Of a stretch of 64,000 bases of DNA, positions 23,921 through 38,100 are shown piece by piece. The notes beneath the pieces were generated by a model. The model made no database searches. It was not told the DNA's origin and saw only the letters and a list, made by a program, of their open reading frames with translations. This stretch comes from Periplaneta americana (taxonomy: Eukaryota; Arthropoda; Insecta; Blattodea; Blattidae), in contig NC_091121.1 in NCBI RefSeq assembly GCF_040183065.1, forward strand, positions 62,032,287-62,096,286, given 5' to 3'. The translations under genes were made by a program, and so were the position numbers. Every line of letters starts with the position of its first letter. Positions within the stretch are counted from its first letter, which is position 1.

Positions 23921-25673
23921 GCCCTGCACAAGCTCTATGTTTTCATTTGATATGAACAGGTGATCTGTATGGGGATTATTCTCTGTTGGTTCTCATCCAC
24001 ACAGAACAAACTAACCCATCTTGCTATTGTTCAATATGATAATATAGGCTTTCCAAAGGCTACAATAACATTTCCTTGTATTTTACCCTTGCGCATCTTC
24101 GAGCTTGATCTACAATTGTTATTCTACCTTATGGCAATGTACATCATCTTGACCATGTTTCCACATAAGTGTACTTGTTGAACTAAATCGAAGCACACGT
24201 ATCCATACTGTGCTGATGTGATTTTTATGGCAGTCTTGCCATTACTTTATTTACAACCTCTGTGTATATGTATAAAGTAGAACAAATAGAATACTCAAAA
24301 AGTTATGGAATAATGTAACTAATATAAATAAATATAAAACCAAGCAAACTAGAAAATAATAGCACAAAACTATGGTTACTATTTCTAGTGTTGAGCTGTA
24401 TGGCAAACCTATCTGCCATCTTCCAACCCAGCAGCACTGAACAATGTTCGCAACCTAAGAAAGAGCTTCACAGGTCAGGAAGTATTGAGAAATTTGAACT
24501 GTGATCTTCGATGAATAAAACACGAGAAAACATGCATCAATATTATAAATTGTCACAAGCATTTTGCAAATTGCAAACTTGCAGTCAAGGAGTTCATATT
24601 ATGGATGCTGATTCAAACCTAAGTTAAGTTTTCCACATAAAGTTATAAAAAAAAAGCACTTTCTTTTTCCAAGGCTGTACATATACCCTGTAGTTGTTTC
24701 AAATTCATATAATGAATAATGCAGTTCCATGTAACAATACCTAAACTGTATGATGGATTATGTCGTACTGTTTGCAGAAGAGAGAGAAACAGCCTTCCCT
24801 AATGAAGACCAAAGATCAAATCTTGACAAGCTAAAGGGGAATTTGCTGTGGGCAAGACCATATTTAGGACAGGTTTTCTCAAACACTTTCGTTTCTCCTG
24901 CCACAACTCTACCATATCTTAATAATTCAGTTGTCAGTATAACCAGTGTAGTAATATAGGAAAACTATTACGACAAACCATCTTCCCAGAAGACCAATTC
25001 CATGAAATTCCTAAGGCAAACGTTCTGCAGATAAAGTTACTGCAGAAATCCTTGCAGCTGAGGCTAAGCTTCAGTATTCAGGTATGGCATAATATAAGCA
25101 AGGAAAAAGGACATGTAAAGTGTTCAAGAAATATTGTAAGATTATATCTCACCGTAAGGAAGTATGCATAACATACAATGCACTGAAATTTTCTGCAAGG
25201 TAAACGTTACATTAAGGAACAATAAAATCTTCCCAAAAGACAAAATTATTCTATAATGAAAATAAATATCTGAATTACATAAGTTATAAAAAATTAAGGA
25301 AATTTAAAATTAATCACTTCTTAAATTAGTATGTTCTCTTAAAGATTGAACCTTCCTAAATTAATAGGCCTTATGTATATGGAATATAAATCCTTATAAA
25401 TGATATGTTGTGCTACCATTTCATAATCGAACAATAATTATAACTTTTACGGACGGAATACTTATGCTTACATGCAGTTACAGGTAAGAATCTGAATGTA
25501 AATTTGTTAGTGCTCATACATCAGAAGTTTGTCGTTTAGATAATAATAAAAAGCAAAGTACAGAAATGTGACCTTGTAAATTTTCAAATGTTAAATTTTT
25601 AAATATAATGCACTAATGAAACAGGAGCCTAAAATGAGTGCAGTACAAAGCACTGACAGTTACAGGTTTGTTC
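23921..25673. other. No gene seen
   Basis: AT-rich sequence. The open frame at 24750-24959 has no family resemblance. No supported feature. Confidence 0.45.
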
Positions 25674-25806
25674 GTATAGCAGTTTCCAACAGTTTGCAAT
25701 TGTCATGAGCATGCAGCATGCATACTTCAAATTTACAAGCCGAAAAGTCGATGTGCACATGTTCATGACAGTTGCAAACTGTCGGAAACTGCTGTACGAA
25801 CAAACC
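25674..25806. mobile_element. Short foldback MITE
   Basis: Arms 25674-25713 and 25758-25806 pair as inverted repeats (AGGTTTGTTCGTATAGCAG against CTGCTGTACGAACAAACCT, continuing inward with few mismatches). The 133-bp unit is non-coding. Confidence 0.7.
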
Positions 25807-27097
25807 TTATACAAATTCCAACTATATTTTTCGTGATTCTTATGAATTAAATATAGTAAAATAGTTAGAAACAGAAACATTGTTTAAAATTCAAGCCATG
25901 AATTTTTCTCTGTTCTCTATTTTAAAATTTTAAGATTTAAACTCTCTACTTCAAGCAGAAGAAAAGTATCTACTGAATAACCGTCATGTGGTTACTCTTT
26001 GTACTGACCACAATGTCTGTGCTTCATCACTCGTAGTAAGGAGATGTAGCATGTATTATATCTAGTTTGATTGGTCAGCCAGCATCATACACAGAAGCAA
26101 CATTCATTAGCCCAGAAAAAGAACCTTCACTTTACAGAATTGATTTATAAGTGCTACTGTAGATTTTAATGTGCTTGACAAGAAAATTCGATATAAAGAT
26201 TATATTTTCAAATTATGGAATAGACTATAACAGCCAAACTCATGGCTTTATAAGAGTTGAAAGTGTCTGTAAATAGTCCTAAGTCTTGAAGGAATTTAAA
26301 TTTAACATACATTTGAACCTGAGACTAGAAGGTATGTTGGAGAGAAAAAATTAAGAGGCAGGAAAAAAGAAGAGACAAAAAATATATATTATGTAAAATA
26401 TATTATTACTATTATTTACTGATAAAGACAAGAAATAAACTTTCTTTTTCCTCTATTCTGAATTTATACAAACATAAGTGATATGTGACGTAACAGGTAC
26501 TCGTATGTACTTCTCTACCTTGTTTACGTTTATGTAATTCAATTTCTCAATTTCGACACTCATTGTCTTTGGTAAAATAGCATAAAATTCGTATAAACAT
26601 ATCATAAAGATGCCCAAGTTTCGTATATATTCATTCTATATTGTGTACAATTTTCCAAATATACAATAAGACACAAAATTACCAGTCACCTACTTATAAG
26701 TTTGCAGTTTCACATTTATAATATCTTAATTAAAGATCTCCATAAATTTTGTAAGCTCGCAATTTTAATACATGAGACATGACTTTCAATACCAGAAAGT
26801 CCAATTTATTATCATTTGATATGAAATTTATATTTACTCAAGGAAAGTAATTTTTTCTCAAATTCAGGCAGCAATAACACACAAACAGAGCATAATAAAT
26901 AGATACATTTTGAATATTTGTTTTACTGAATACTAAATGAGAGTAGTATAAGAGTGTATTGTTCATATAGCATTTCGTACAAAAGTACTATCACACAATA
27001 ACGATACATCTGTTGTTCCCTCCATTAAGAGATGACCAATCAAACCAGAATTTGTCATTTAAGTAAGAAGTTTTTCCTCCTTAGCAATCTTACAAAA
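25807..27097. other. PSME4 3' flank
   Basis: AT-rich sequence downstream of the PSME4 stop. A minus-strand AATAAA (26815-26820) would give a 3' UTR of about 280-300 nt and is the best polyadenylation candidate I see. No other gene is visible. Confidence 0.4.
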
Positions 27098-27232
27098 TTA
27101 GGCATAGTATGAGGGAGGTATGGTCAGGTCTCCCAAGACTGCCAACTGCTCTTCTGTGAACTTCAGACTATGCTGTTCCCAGTTATCATGATGTGTTCTC
27201 TTGAAGTCACCAAGAGTCTTCCTTATGGTGGA
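27098..27232 (-). CDS. PSME4: PSME4 last exon with C-terminal YYA (residues 1623-1666)
   Basis: The terminal exon encodes [20 protein letters not shown] and ends PPSYYA with TAA at 27098-27100. The penultimate Tyr residues form the HbYX-like tail by which Blm10/PA200 docks into the alpha-ring pockets of the 20S core, so the activating end of the protein is intact. Confidence 0.97.
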   Translation of the reverse strand, partial: STIRKTLGDFKRTHHDNWEQHSLKFTEEQLAVLGDLTIPPSYYA

Positions 27233-28723
27233 CTGCAGAACAGATAAACAATTTCAAGAAAACGTTAGATAGTGGTTTCTAATGTATAGCAACTGCAAAT
27301 ATACTCACAAGAAAAACGTCAACCATCTTCGACACATCAAAAATACCTCACCTGCAGCACCGAAAGTCTGTTGTGCAATGTGTAATGCAGAAACGCACAA
27401 AAATGAATATATTGCGAACCATTCAACACATAGTGAAGAATTAAAATAGAACTATAACGAAAAAAATGAAAATCTGTATTTCTTAAACAGAACATTTATA
27501 TTTTTTTCTGCCAAAATATAGAAAACAAGGGGATCAGTAAAATTCCACTTCATGAATTATTAGGCCTATACACAATTTAGTGTTTTACTACAATTGTTAC
27601 ATAAGTAACTGAACAAACTCTACTGTGATTTTCATTTTTTTTTCAGCAATTAATTCAATATTTCAGATTATTAATGTTCAATTTATGTCATCTTAGCTGC
27701 TGAATAACATATGGTATTCTTATCTCAGTTTACAATTTAACAAGTTTGATCAAAATAAATTTTTAACATGAAAAGCAGTATTTTCACTAAATGCAGATTA
27801 CAGTAAAATGAGAATGGAAACAGTTTTCATTGTCACTGTTCCCTCCTTCAAAATAAAATAGTCTTCTTCCTGGCAAGTGAGTCTTACTTTCTTATGAGAA
27901 CTGTTACGAAAATGAAATGGTAATTTAGTATAGCGTAATAGCAATGTTATGGACGAAATTCTGATGTATACTTTAGTTTACTAACTTATATAGGTGAACA
28001 GAAAGAGAATCAGACACTACAGACAAGGAAATTCGTCATTTACTTGTGCCTTGACAGATGTAAATAATTCCTTGAATAAATAATATTACCATCAAAATAT
28101 AACAAATGAAGAAGAAACAAATTAGTTCATAGTGGCCAGGATCTGACAGAATGAGCACATCTTGAAACACCATCCTCTATCTTATAACGCAGAATTCCTG
28201 CACAGAAATATCATATATACTTCGGTACATCATAATAATATGATGCATGTACAGGTAAGTAACCACTTTGTGACTGAAGATGGCGCTTATGCTGTCGGAT
28301 TCCAGCCACTTAGTCCTCGTAATGAGTGCATCTCTGTACATAATATATTGGACATTGTGCCACTGTCACATATTCTGTGACACACTACATGAGGGTGGCC
28401 ACCAAAGGGAAACTGAGAGGTAAAACTTAAACTGAGGATTCAATCCGGCATCAGAACTGGAATCTGGTGTGGCTTAGTGGATAAAGCATTAGCATGTAGA
28501 GCTGAAAACCCGGGCTTGGGTCCCAGTGCTGGAGAGAATTTTTTCTCTGTTCTACCCATCCTTCATCATAAAAAGCAGAGGTTAAGCTCTACTTCTCTTA
28601 TTGAGGATTGACCAAATATATGCTACATTTATAGCTACAAGCATTATATCTAAAATGCAGTGGACCACAATATGTACGGGCTTTTATTATTCCACATAAT
28701 TTTCTTTTTCAAAATTTTATTAG

Positions 28724-28761
<38 letters not shown>

Positions 28762-31700
28762 AAATTCGTTTACATAAAAACCTGTACAGTTTCTGATAAT
28801 TTATTTTTGAAGGCTGGATGTACATTAGATTTCAATCCCTGAGAATTTAAGGTTGAATTCATGAGATTACTTACTGGTATAGGTTGTGGGTCATTCAGAT
28901 GATTCCCTAAGAGAAGAAAGACATCTGGCACAAACTCGGGAACATCATATGGATAGGCATTGATGAAGGCACAAAGTCCTAGAATTCCCGAGTGACGGAG
29001 CTTTAGTGACTGTAGAGCTATTGTGTCCACCACATGGTTATCCACCTTCTTTCTCTTCTTCAGGTTTGTCTTAGACTTCATCTTGAATTTCTCCTGCAAA
29101 TGCACATAAATATACATCAGCAGAATTATTAACATGCATGATAAATACCATTAGCAAATAGTTGCATCTACTACAATAGCTTCATTTCCCAAGTTATGAA
29201 GTAAAATATTTTCCCCTTTTAATTTTATTTCTGCATCGAAAAAATAGAGTATTCTGTTATATTAGTGTACAATCCAGAGTTCATGTTTTCTTCACAGTGC
29301 ACAGTACGAATAAAAAGTTTGTATTATGTTTTGTTACCAGGTTTACAGGATCCTTTCAAACAATCAATACACATTTTTTACCAGAAATTTTAACGCACCA
29401 TATTTACTGATACCCAATCACTGTTTTACACTAAATTAAATAATTCTAGATTTATACATATGCATGATATATGCTGGAAGCACTGAAATGCATATGGAAG
29501 TAAACAATCATGATTTTATGATTGGGCTATTTCAGCCAATTAAGGGTGCCAGCAGGAGGGTGGGGAGTAGAGGTAAGATGCAAATGCCCTACTGAGAAGT
29601 CACACTTTTTACTTTTTAATATATTATGCATATTTCTTAAACAAGTTTTGTTCACGACTATGTATACTTACAATGTGTGCTGATTTTGTTACAATATATT
29701 GGGGGACATATAATCAACACAATCTGTTACTTTAAAAGTAAACACCTTGGGTAGTGTTTTGCCTCTACCGAGTTGAAAATCTGCTGGCATTCCTGATTCC
29801 AACACTTACCTGGAAGGCTTATACAAAACTATTAAATGTAACGTGGTAATTTGCACAGGCAGGTATCACATAATTCCTGCATGCTTTATGACAAACAGCT
29901 ACTCATACATCTTACTCCATATTTATTGCTATTCCGTGATGATGTGGGATTACAACCACATTGAATGTTCTTGATTTGAACTAATTTAATTCAACTAATA
30001 ATTACCTGAAAACAAAACATTTATGAAATAATGTTTAACAGCCAGTCACAGGAAGAAATCAACCTTACTGTGAGTGAAATTGCAGGATTTCGAATGCCTC
30101 TAGCAGGACTGACTGAAAAACATTTGGAACACTGACTGAGAGCAAGATTTCACAATTTACCAAAGTGGTCCTCTATAAAACAATGCACTGAATTTGTACA
30201 TGATTAATGTAGAATTCTGGTAGGGAAACATAAGATGATTCGAAAAAAATATGCCTGCATCAAATACTGTTTTCATCCATCACACATTTCTCCTCATTCC
30301 TTGGGATTTGAATCCCGGTTCCTAAAACTGGATAATCAATGTTATAGCTAATTTGATCCATTTCCATATACAGGAAAAACTTACAATGAGCTCGTCTGTA
30401 GACGCAATGAAGTCACAATGCAGAAGTCCTCCCAGCACCTGTGATGCTTTCTCTCGCACTTCCAGCCAATCATCTTCTAGCAATCGCAGCACTATGGCAA
30501 TAACCTGGAAATGAAACGTAATATTAGATAACACAACATGCTAGTTAATTTATTTCTCTCTTCATATATAAGTTTTGGGTAGGTTTGGAGTTCATGATAA
30601 GTTAGCATTTTTCATTTAAAATTACATTTTAATTTTTTATTACAAATTATGTTGGAATAAGTGTGGGTGTCAGTAGTGGATCATCATAAGTATGAAAAGT
30701 GGGGGAGAAATAGATGCAGATGGGAGGAGTAAGAGGTGACAAAGATACATTTAAAAGGAACACGAGTGAAAGAGTGAAGTAAGTAATGAGTTGACTTGCA
30801 TAAATTTTGCTATGTAATAAGGTGGAATGGCATTGTATACAAAATATTGTGAAGTATCATCTCGCCAAAAGAATTGCTTAATAACAAATATATTACATAT
30901 ATTACAAATGATTATATTTCAGTGCATCATTCCCAGATAAATTGACTTGTTGTAGATTTAGAATATCCAAGTCTCAAGTGAAAATCACTATATGTTAAAG
31001 CAGACAAAATTATGGTCTTTTTTATTTATAAGCGAAACTATCAAAATTAGTTCAGTGGTAAAACAACTGCCTATGGATTGGAAGTTTCTAGGTTCAATCC
31101 TAGGTGGCGGATGAATTTTTCTTGTTGCCAAAACTTCCAGAATGGCCTTTGAGTCTTCTTGGACTCCTGTCAAATTGAGTGCTAGCTCCTTCCCGAAGAT
31201 AAAAGGCTGTCGAAGTATGGTGCTGATCACACCACCTCATTCTAGTGGCGATCATGAGAGCATGGAACACTACCTACATGCCCCCCATATGCCTTCACAA
31301 TGCGTGAAGGGAATACCTTTACTTTCATTATAAATTAGATCTAAAAAAAAAAAGCAGTAATTAGAGCAACTGAAATTCTAGCATATATTATTTATGAATC
31401 CTACTCATTTTACCACATTTTGACTTAGCCCAATAATATATAAGAACAATAAGAAACATCAAGCTGAGAAGCTTCAATTGAATTCGCAAACAAACCCATG
31501 CACTTTGAAAGCTTACCTCCTGAACCCAATCATCTTTGCTCAGGATAACAGCCATGTTATGAAAGACAAACACTTGAAGGAACTCCAGACAGCATGATCT
31601 TGCCCACCATGAAACACTCTCTGCCACCTGCAAACAAATTTAACTTTTGTTATGACATTCCATACATTTTTACATTGAAAACTGGCCTTGCTATGATTGG

Positions 31701-34700
31701 AAATTAATAATTTACTAACAGCAAGAGTTCAAGTCTTGATAAAAAAAATTAATCATCAAAAGCTGGAGCCAACTGTCATGAAAAAGTTCATATCTCAAAC
31801 TTACTTTGCTGACAGAAGATAGTACAACTGGAACACGCTGAGGCAAAGTGAAGGCTTGGCCCAGCATCGCCAATGTTGTGACACATGTCTTGCTTAGTTC
31901 TTCATCAGCTTCATAGCTTGACATGAGACATATTAAAGGAAAAAATTCGTAATACTCCTCCACTGTTGCGAATTGCGCACGTGTGATGCTTCCAGTTATC
32001 CACCTGCATACTACAAAATAAATCAAAGAAGGAAAACTAAAATTATTAACCAACATATAAACATATCTTAATTGGAATATGAAGTTCACTGCATTATTTT
32101 AAATTGACCAATTTTTTAGCTATATACAGGAAACTTTAATCCCACTCTGCCAGTAAAAAATGTTCTAATTCCACCATCTACAAGTACTTCATTGTGTGCT
32201 GACAGTAGAAAACGACAACATAAAGTTTCCCAATATCTAAATTTTAGACCACTTCTAAAAAGCGATGAGATTGAAGTAAAACAGTATTGATTTCCATGAT
32301 CAGATCCAGTTACTTTTTTCCGTAGCTATAATCTGATGTAGTCATGCCAGGACTCAGGTTACGGAATGAGCACTGGTTCAAGTCCTCATGGAGAAAGAAA
32401 GTTTCTCATGAAATTTCCACCAGTGTATGCACACCCAACATCGAGATGAATTTGAGAAACTATAGTAGGTAGCAATATTTGGTTCCCCAAAGCACCTATA
32501 ATAAATGGTAGGAGATCACCATGCTAACCACACAATATTTCCGTACTGGTTGGATGATCGTTCACCTCTACACCTTTTTCAGACTACTTTCAATATTTAT
32601 TGTTTAAGTTCTTCAATTCTATATGGATTTCGTTAAACATATGCTTCAATATAAATAGGCGCCTACCTTCTGAAAAAGAATATCTGACGACTGCAAAAAA
32701 AAAAAAAAAAAGATCTATGTTCTCGAATCTTAATGTAACGAAAGAAACTTCATATTGTGGTAGATGAAGTTCAACTTATACATACCTGTCTTCAACAATC
32801 GAATAGCTACATCACGTTCCTCACTGTTCACTTGGACCTTCTGTAACAAATCTGTTGCTTCTCCCACATGATCAGTACCCTCTTCACTTGATTTGTCTGT
32901 CAACAAACATTGACACAATAAATGTACATAAAATAATAATCAAGTTTTCAATTATACACTTATTTTTAATTTTATAAAATTCATTATGATGAAATTATCA
33001 TCACAGTAGCTGATACTTACTTTTTAAGTGAATGTGGTTATTGTAGGTCTCCAAAGTCTTAGGGCCTATCTGATACAATAGTGCCAATTGTGGAACCAGT
33101 TCTGAGACAAAATCTGAGATGTGAGGGGAAGAGGTGCGATGTCCTCCATTGAGCAATATATCTGGCTCAAAGATATTTGTTATCACACTGTGGAAACAAT
33201 AAAACAGCAAACTAACTTTGTAAGTCTGACATTATTTACCTACTTTCCAGTAAATAAAGGTGGGAAGAGACTGGCATCACCAATATCATACATTTTTCTG
33301 TATGTTTTAAGCATTTCACAATTCGGTTATTTTATCAGTGGATTTTCTTGAATTATTAAAGAGATACACAGATATGAAATCATTTACTATGCACCCACAT
33401 AAGAAAACTGTTTGAAGTGATGGTTTTGAGATGCTGTTAATATTAAAAGCATTATTCATTGTGGTGGATACCATATGTTATGTTGGCTTGAGCAATGAAC
33501 AGATTGAACTTTTACATATACTGTATGTAACTGAATCACTATTTATTCCAGCAAAACTATTTTTTATAAATCACTGTCACACTAAATAAGTACAAACTGT
33601 TTCTGAACTGCAGTTATGCAATAAATATACACACTGACATAAGTAATGTCGTTAATTTAAGGGGGTTATTGTTGAGATAATTCAAACAAAAGAAGTTTAA
33701 TACAATTTTGCTCGTTTTTGCTTCCTTTTCGGGATGAAAATTATTTTATATGAAACATTTCATAGCATGTTGCGGGAAAGCCATTGATTTAATTCACAAT
33801 GTGCTTAGTCAATTTAAGAGAGCAGTGTATTATGATAATAAATGATTGAAAGAATTTTAGTTTTGTCCTTTCAATGTGCAGAAACTTGATCTGAACAAAT
33901 GTATTTTTTCGTTCTAAAAAGGAATTTTAAAATGTTGCGTTTGTTCAAATGAAATTTCTGCATATATAAACGACAAAACTAAAATTATTTCAATCATTTA
34001 TTATCATAATACACTGAATGAGCATACTGGGACTTAAATCGATGGCCTTCCCAAAACATACTATGAAATATTTAATATAAAACAATTGTTATCTTGGAAA
34101 GGAAGCAAAAACGAGCAAAATTGTATTAAATCTTTTTTGTTTGAAATATTTTAAAGAATAACCCCCAGAAATTAATGGTATTACTTACGGTTCACTCCGT
34201 ATGTTATACTTCAACATATTCTATAAAATGAATGTATATTTCAATTCGTGTAATTTTCTAGATAATTCACATACCTGCCTAACCTGTCACGAACATTCTG
34301 AAATGGATGAGTAAGGAATGGTTTCAAGTAGTTCAGCAACCTCTGGAACAACTCTGCAACACGCCATTCTTGCTGATTCAGTGCTCCTTGTAATGTGTAC
34401 AGGCGTCTAATACAAGACAAATTATGGTAAAAGTTGTTAGTAAAAATGATTAGGAACCCTCGGTTTTATTTACGTTTAATGTTGAATAATGTTAAGTACT
34501 AGGTTTTCTATTAAAACAACTTTACCTTGGCATTAAAATTAGACCTTTCTTGAAAAGTATTTATATTATTAATGAGTTACTTCAATGAGTTGAGGAGGAG
34601 TGTGTTGGCTTATGATAACTGAAGTAGAAACGTAGTTTAAGTGATAAATGTGCGCATTGATTACTTATTTATTAAAATACTTACCCACATTCAATGAAAG

Positions 34701-35072
34701 AAGCCTCATCACGAAGGGGATCTTCTATAAGTAACTCCAGCAACCAATGATGGCGATTAGGATCTCTGTTTTCCTACACAGATTCGGGAGAAAATCAGAA
34801 AAACAAAAATGAGACTTATAAAAACCACTAACACAAATTGATTACACAACTATAAAAAATAAGCGATATAATCAAGTTTATTAACAAAGGAAAACTGAGT
34901 ATGCTATTTCCCTAAAACACCGTATTTCTCAGTCTCATGGCACTTTTTCTTAATGGTATGACAGGTAGTGTAAGATATTCAACTTCAAGGTACTTGATAT
35001 GGATAATATCAATCTGATATTTTATGACTTGAAATAATAATGATAATGATAACAATGATAACGATGATGATG

Positions 35073-35122
<50 letters not shown>

Positions 35123-38100
35123 CTTTCCTTCAAGTATTAGGCCCTATGATCTAACAGTTGAATTTTCAACCCAGCATTTCACTGGACCACTTAGAGATAG
35201 ATATCTTCCTGTTTGGACAATAGTGAAACTTGGCTTTCAGGATTCTATTTGTACACATGTGATGCAGATGATTTATCCATTTGTTCTGATAATGTTTTAT
35301 GTGATACATACAGATTTTAATTAATTCTTCCATTACATCCTCATTACATTTATGATCCCATTTGGTATAATTCTGCTGTATATCTCATAAATTTCATTTC
35401 AATAGCCATTACTACGCTTTCGCCTTTTTTCCTTAACGTTCATGCCTCACTACTGTAACAAAGTACAGGTCTCACCAAGGTCTTGTATAGGCGAATTCTA
35501 GTATATCTTTATACTAAGGAAGTTTTCATAACATCGTTAATAATAATACAAATTCCTTCCATGGCTGTGTCTTTTCACTCATTTAATAAATTCACAGGAC
35601 TTATGCACCAACACTAGCAGGGTGTGATTTGTAAAAGAGATAGCAGGGATTTTCCCTTTACTATCAAAATTATTCCTAATGTAGCTCATACATAGTCTAT
35701 ATCAGCCAGAGATAATAATTTCTCCCTTTAATAAAAAATTTGTCGAATCTTTATTTCTCATCAATAAGATGGTATCTATGAGATAATTAACAGACATGAG
35801 TTTTAACACTAAAGCAGGGATATACTGTACAAAGTTACTACAACAAGAACTTTAACTGACAAACTACAAGATCAAATGTTTATTGCTTTCACTCACAGAT
35901 GCAGTAGCAAAGCATATCCCCCAGTCTGCAACAGTTTCCACTGTCATGTTGAGCAGTGCAAGACGCACGATAGGTATCAACAATTTCCACATTGCAGACA
36001 CTTTATGGAATGGCCAATGCTTGGCTCCTCGAATTATCCCTGCAACCAAGATTTTCACATACAATGACTGTCTGATATATGCAAATTCACACAGTAGGTT
36101 CGTAACTCACCAGCAATGATCTCGGCAGCACAACGCTGGTTGCTTTCATGTTTGTCTGTCACAAGTCGCTCCAAATGTGGCAAAAAGAATTTAATATGTC
36201 TGTCCCCATGGTTTCGAAATAGGCCCTGTGAAGAGAAACAAATGATAAATATAAATTTAAAAAATACTTAATTTATTTGCAACAATCTAAGAGCCCGTTC
36301 TTCAATACTCATTGGCCTACTTTCAGTATCGGTAGTGACTAAGTTACATAAAGACTTAGTTTCACAGAATCAAGGATAGCATGAATTTCTTATTCCTTTG
36401 TGCTTTTCTTCTCCTACTCACAAAGTAATTAATTATTAAAAATTAATAATTCACTTTAAGTAATTGATGATTGGCAAAGCTGTTATCAAATATATTGTGT
36501 ACTTCAACCTAAGACCTGGGCAGTCACCTTGTGAGAAAGGTCTGATGTTAACATTGGCTTATATAATCGCCCTCACTGCTGCGGAGAAGGGACATTTTCA
36601 TACGCTGGCAAATGCTACTGTATTTACTGTGATGTTGCAACTTTTGCCAGAAACAAAGTTGATTTCCCACTAAATAAAAAGAAATAATACAAAATGGCAA
36701 AGGAAAATTCTGTTTCTTTGGTCTTAAGGGATTTACTCTGTGAAGTTACTGTCACTCAACACCTTCCATTCTGTATATAAGATCTCCTTTTATCATGTTC
36801 TCCTCTGATCAAAGGGTTAATTGTAAATCAGCCTCTCCTTATTCCGTCATCCCATATTTATTTTCTCAATATTTCAATCCCAAGTTCTACTTGATTTGGC
36901 CTATTCATCTAATTCCTGAACTACCAACGGGCCATGTTCCTTTAAATATGACAATCATGTTCCTGATAATGATACTGTTTCCAAAAAGCAAAGATTATCC
37001 GTAAATGATTAAAATTTTACGAATTTCCTTTTTAACAGCTATTACAATCCAAGTACTTGTTGCATTTATCCACTTTAAGAGTTCCCATTTTCAGACTTCT
37101 CTTCATATACTCAAATTACTACAGCGTTTTTCATGTAATTTTCTCAAGATATGACAGAGAGAGAGAATGCAAAATCCCTCACCTTGAACATGATGAAACG
37201 GTAACCATTGAATTTATCCTTTCCTTTCTTTTCTTCCAGCGAAAGGAAATTAATTAACTTGTCTACATTCTTTTGGTCTGAGAAGAACAAATCAACTTCC
37301 TTTTCTGCAGGTGTCAGGTCATCATGTGTGCGGTCCAGTGTCGGCTGCTCACTTGAAGGAGCATATACTTCTACTTGCCTGTTAACACACAACAGAGATA
37401 AATGTGTGCTTCATGAGTGATGCCTTACTGGTAGAGCCTGGATTTCCATGCACTATCAAATCTTAAAATATGTATGCATTCAAGCACTATCATATGACAA
37501 AATATGCACAGTGAAGCGAAAAGCAGTAAAAATTTACACTATCAGGTTCTACATTATGTTACATTTTTATTTTATTTTTCTTTGAGAAAGTTAGGCTACT
37601 ATAACTAATTTCTCAGAATATTCTTTGCTTAAGCTAATGTGTTTCTCTGAAACACGTTCTTGAACACAGAAAATGATATTTCTACATCACAGAAAGTGAC
37701 AGGTGCTTACTTAAATGAAGAAATTTGGGACAAAGTGAGGTCGAATTGCAAGTCTTTTGCTTTTTCGCATGATCATGACCCCATCAGGAATCAAACTCGC
37801 AACCTTCCAAGTTTGCAGTGTTACGGCCTTAACTGTGACACTATGTGCACCCCAAAATACACAAATAGTTACGTGTTTATTATAATAATCACAATAAACT
37901 ACATCACCGTCCATCTTTAGAAGTTCCTTTCCCTCAATCCATTTTGACATAAGATCACTTTTTACAGTTCTAACAGGAGGTATAGTAACACATCACAATT
38001 CGACACAAAAGTATACTAAACTGCAGTTTGCAAGCATGCTGCTTCTGCCTTCCTTTCTTTTAATATTTTGATCTCGGCTTGTAACAAGCAAGAGTTGAAG

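Noticed and set aside
24750-24959. 69-residue plus-strand frame as a small gene
   Set aside because: No motif, splice context or homology is recognisable, and it is of a length expected by chance in this composition.
32005-32010. CAG at 32005-32007 as the PSME4 acceptor
   Set aside because: Using it gives an immediate stop in the frame required by the previous exon. The upstream TAG at 32011-32013 keeps the frame.
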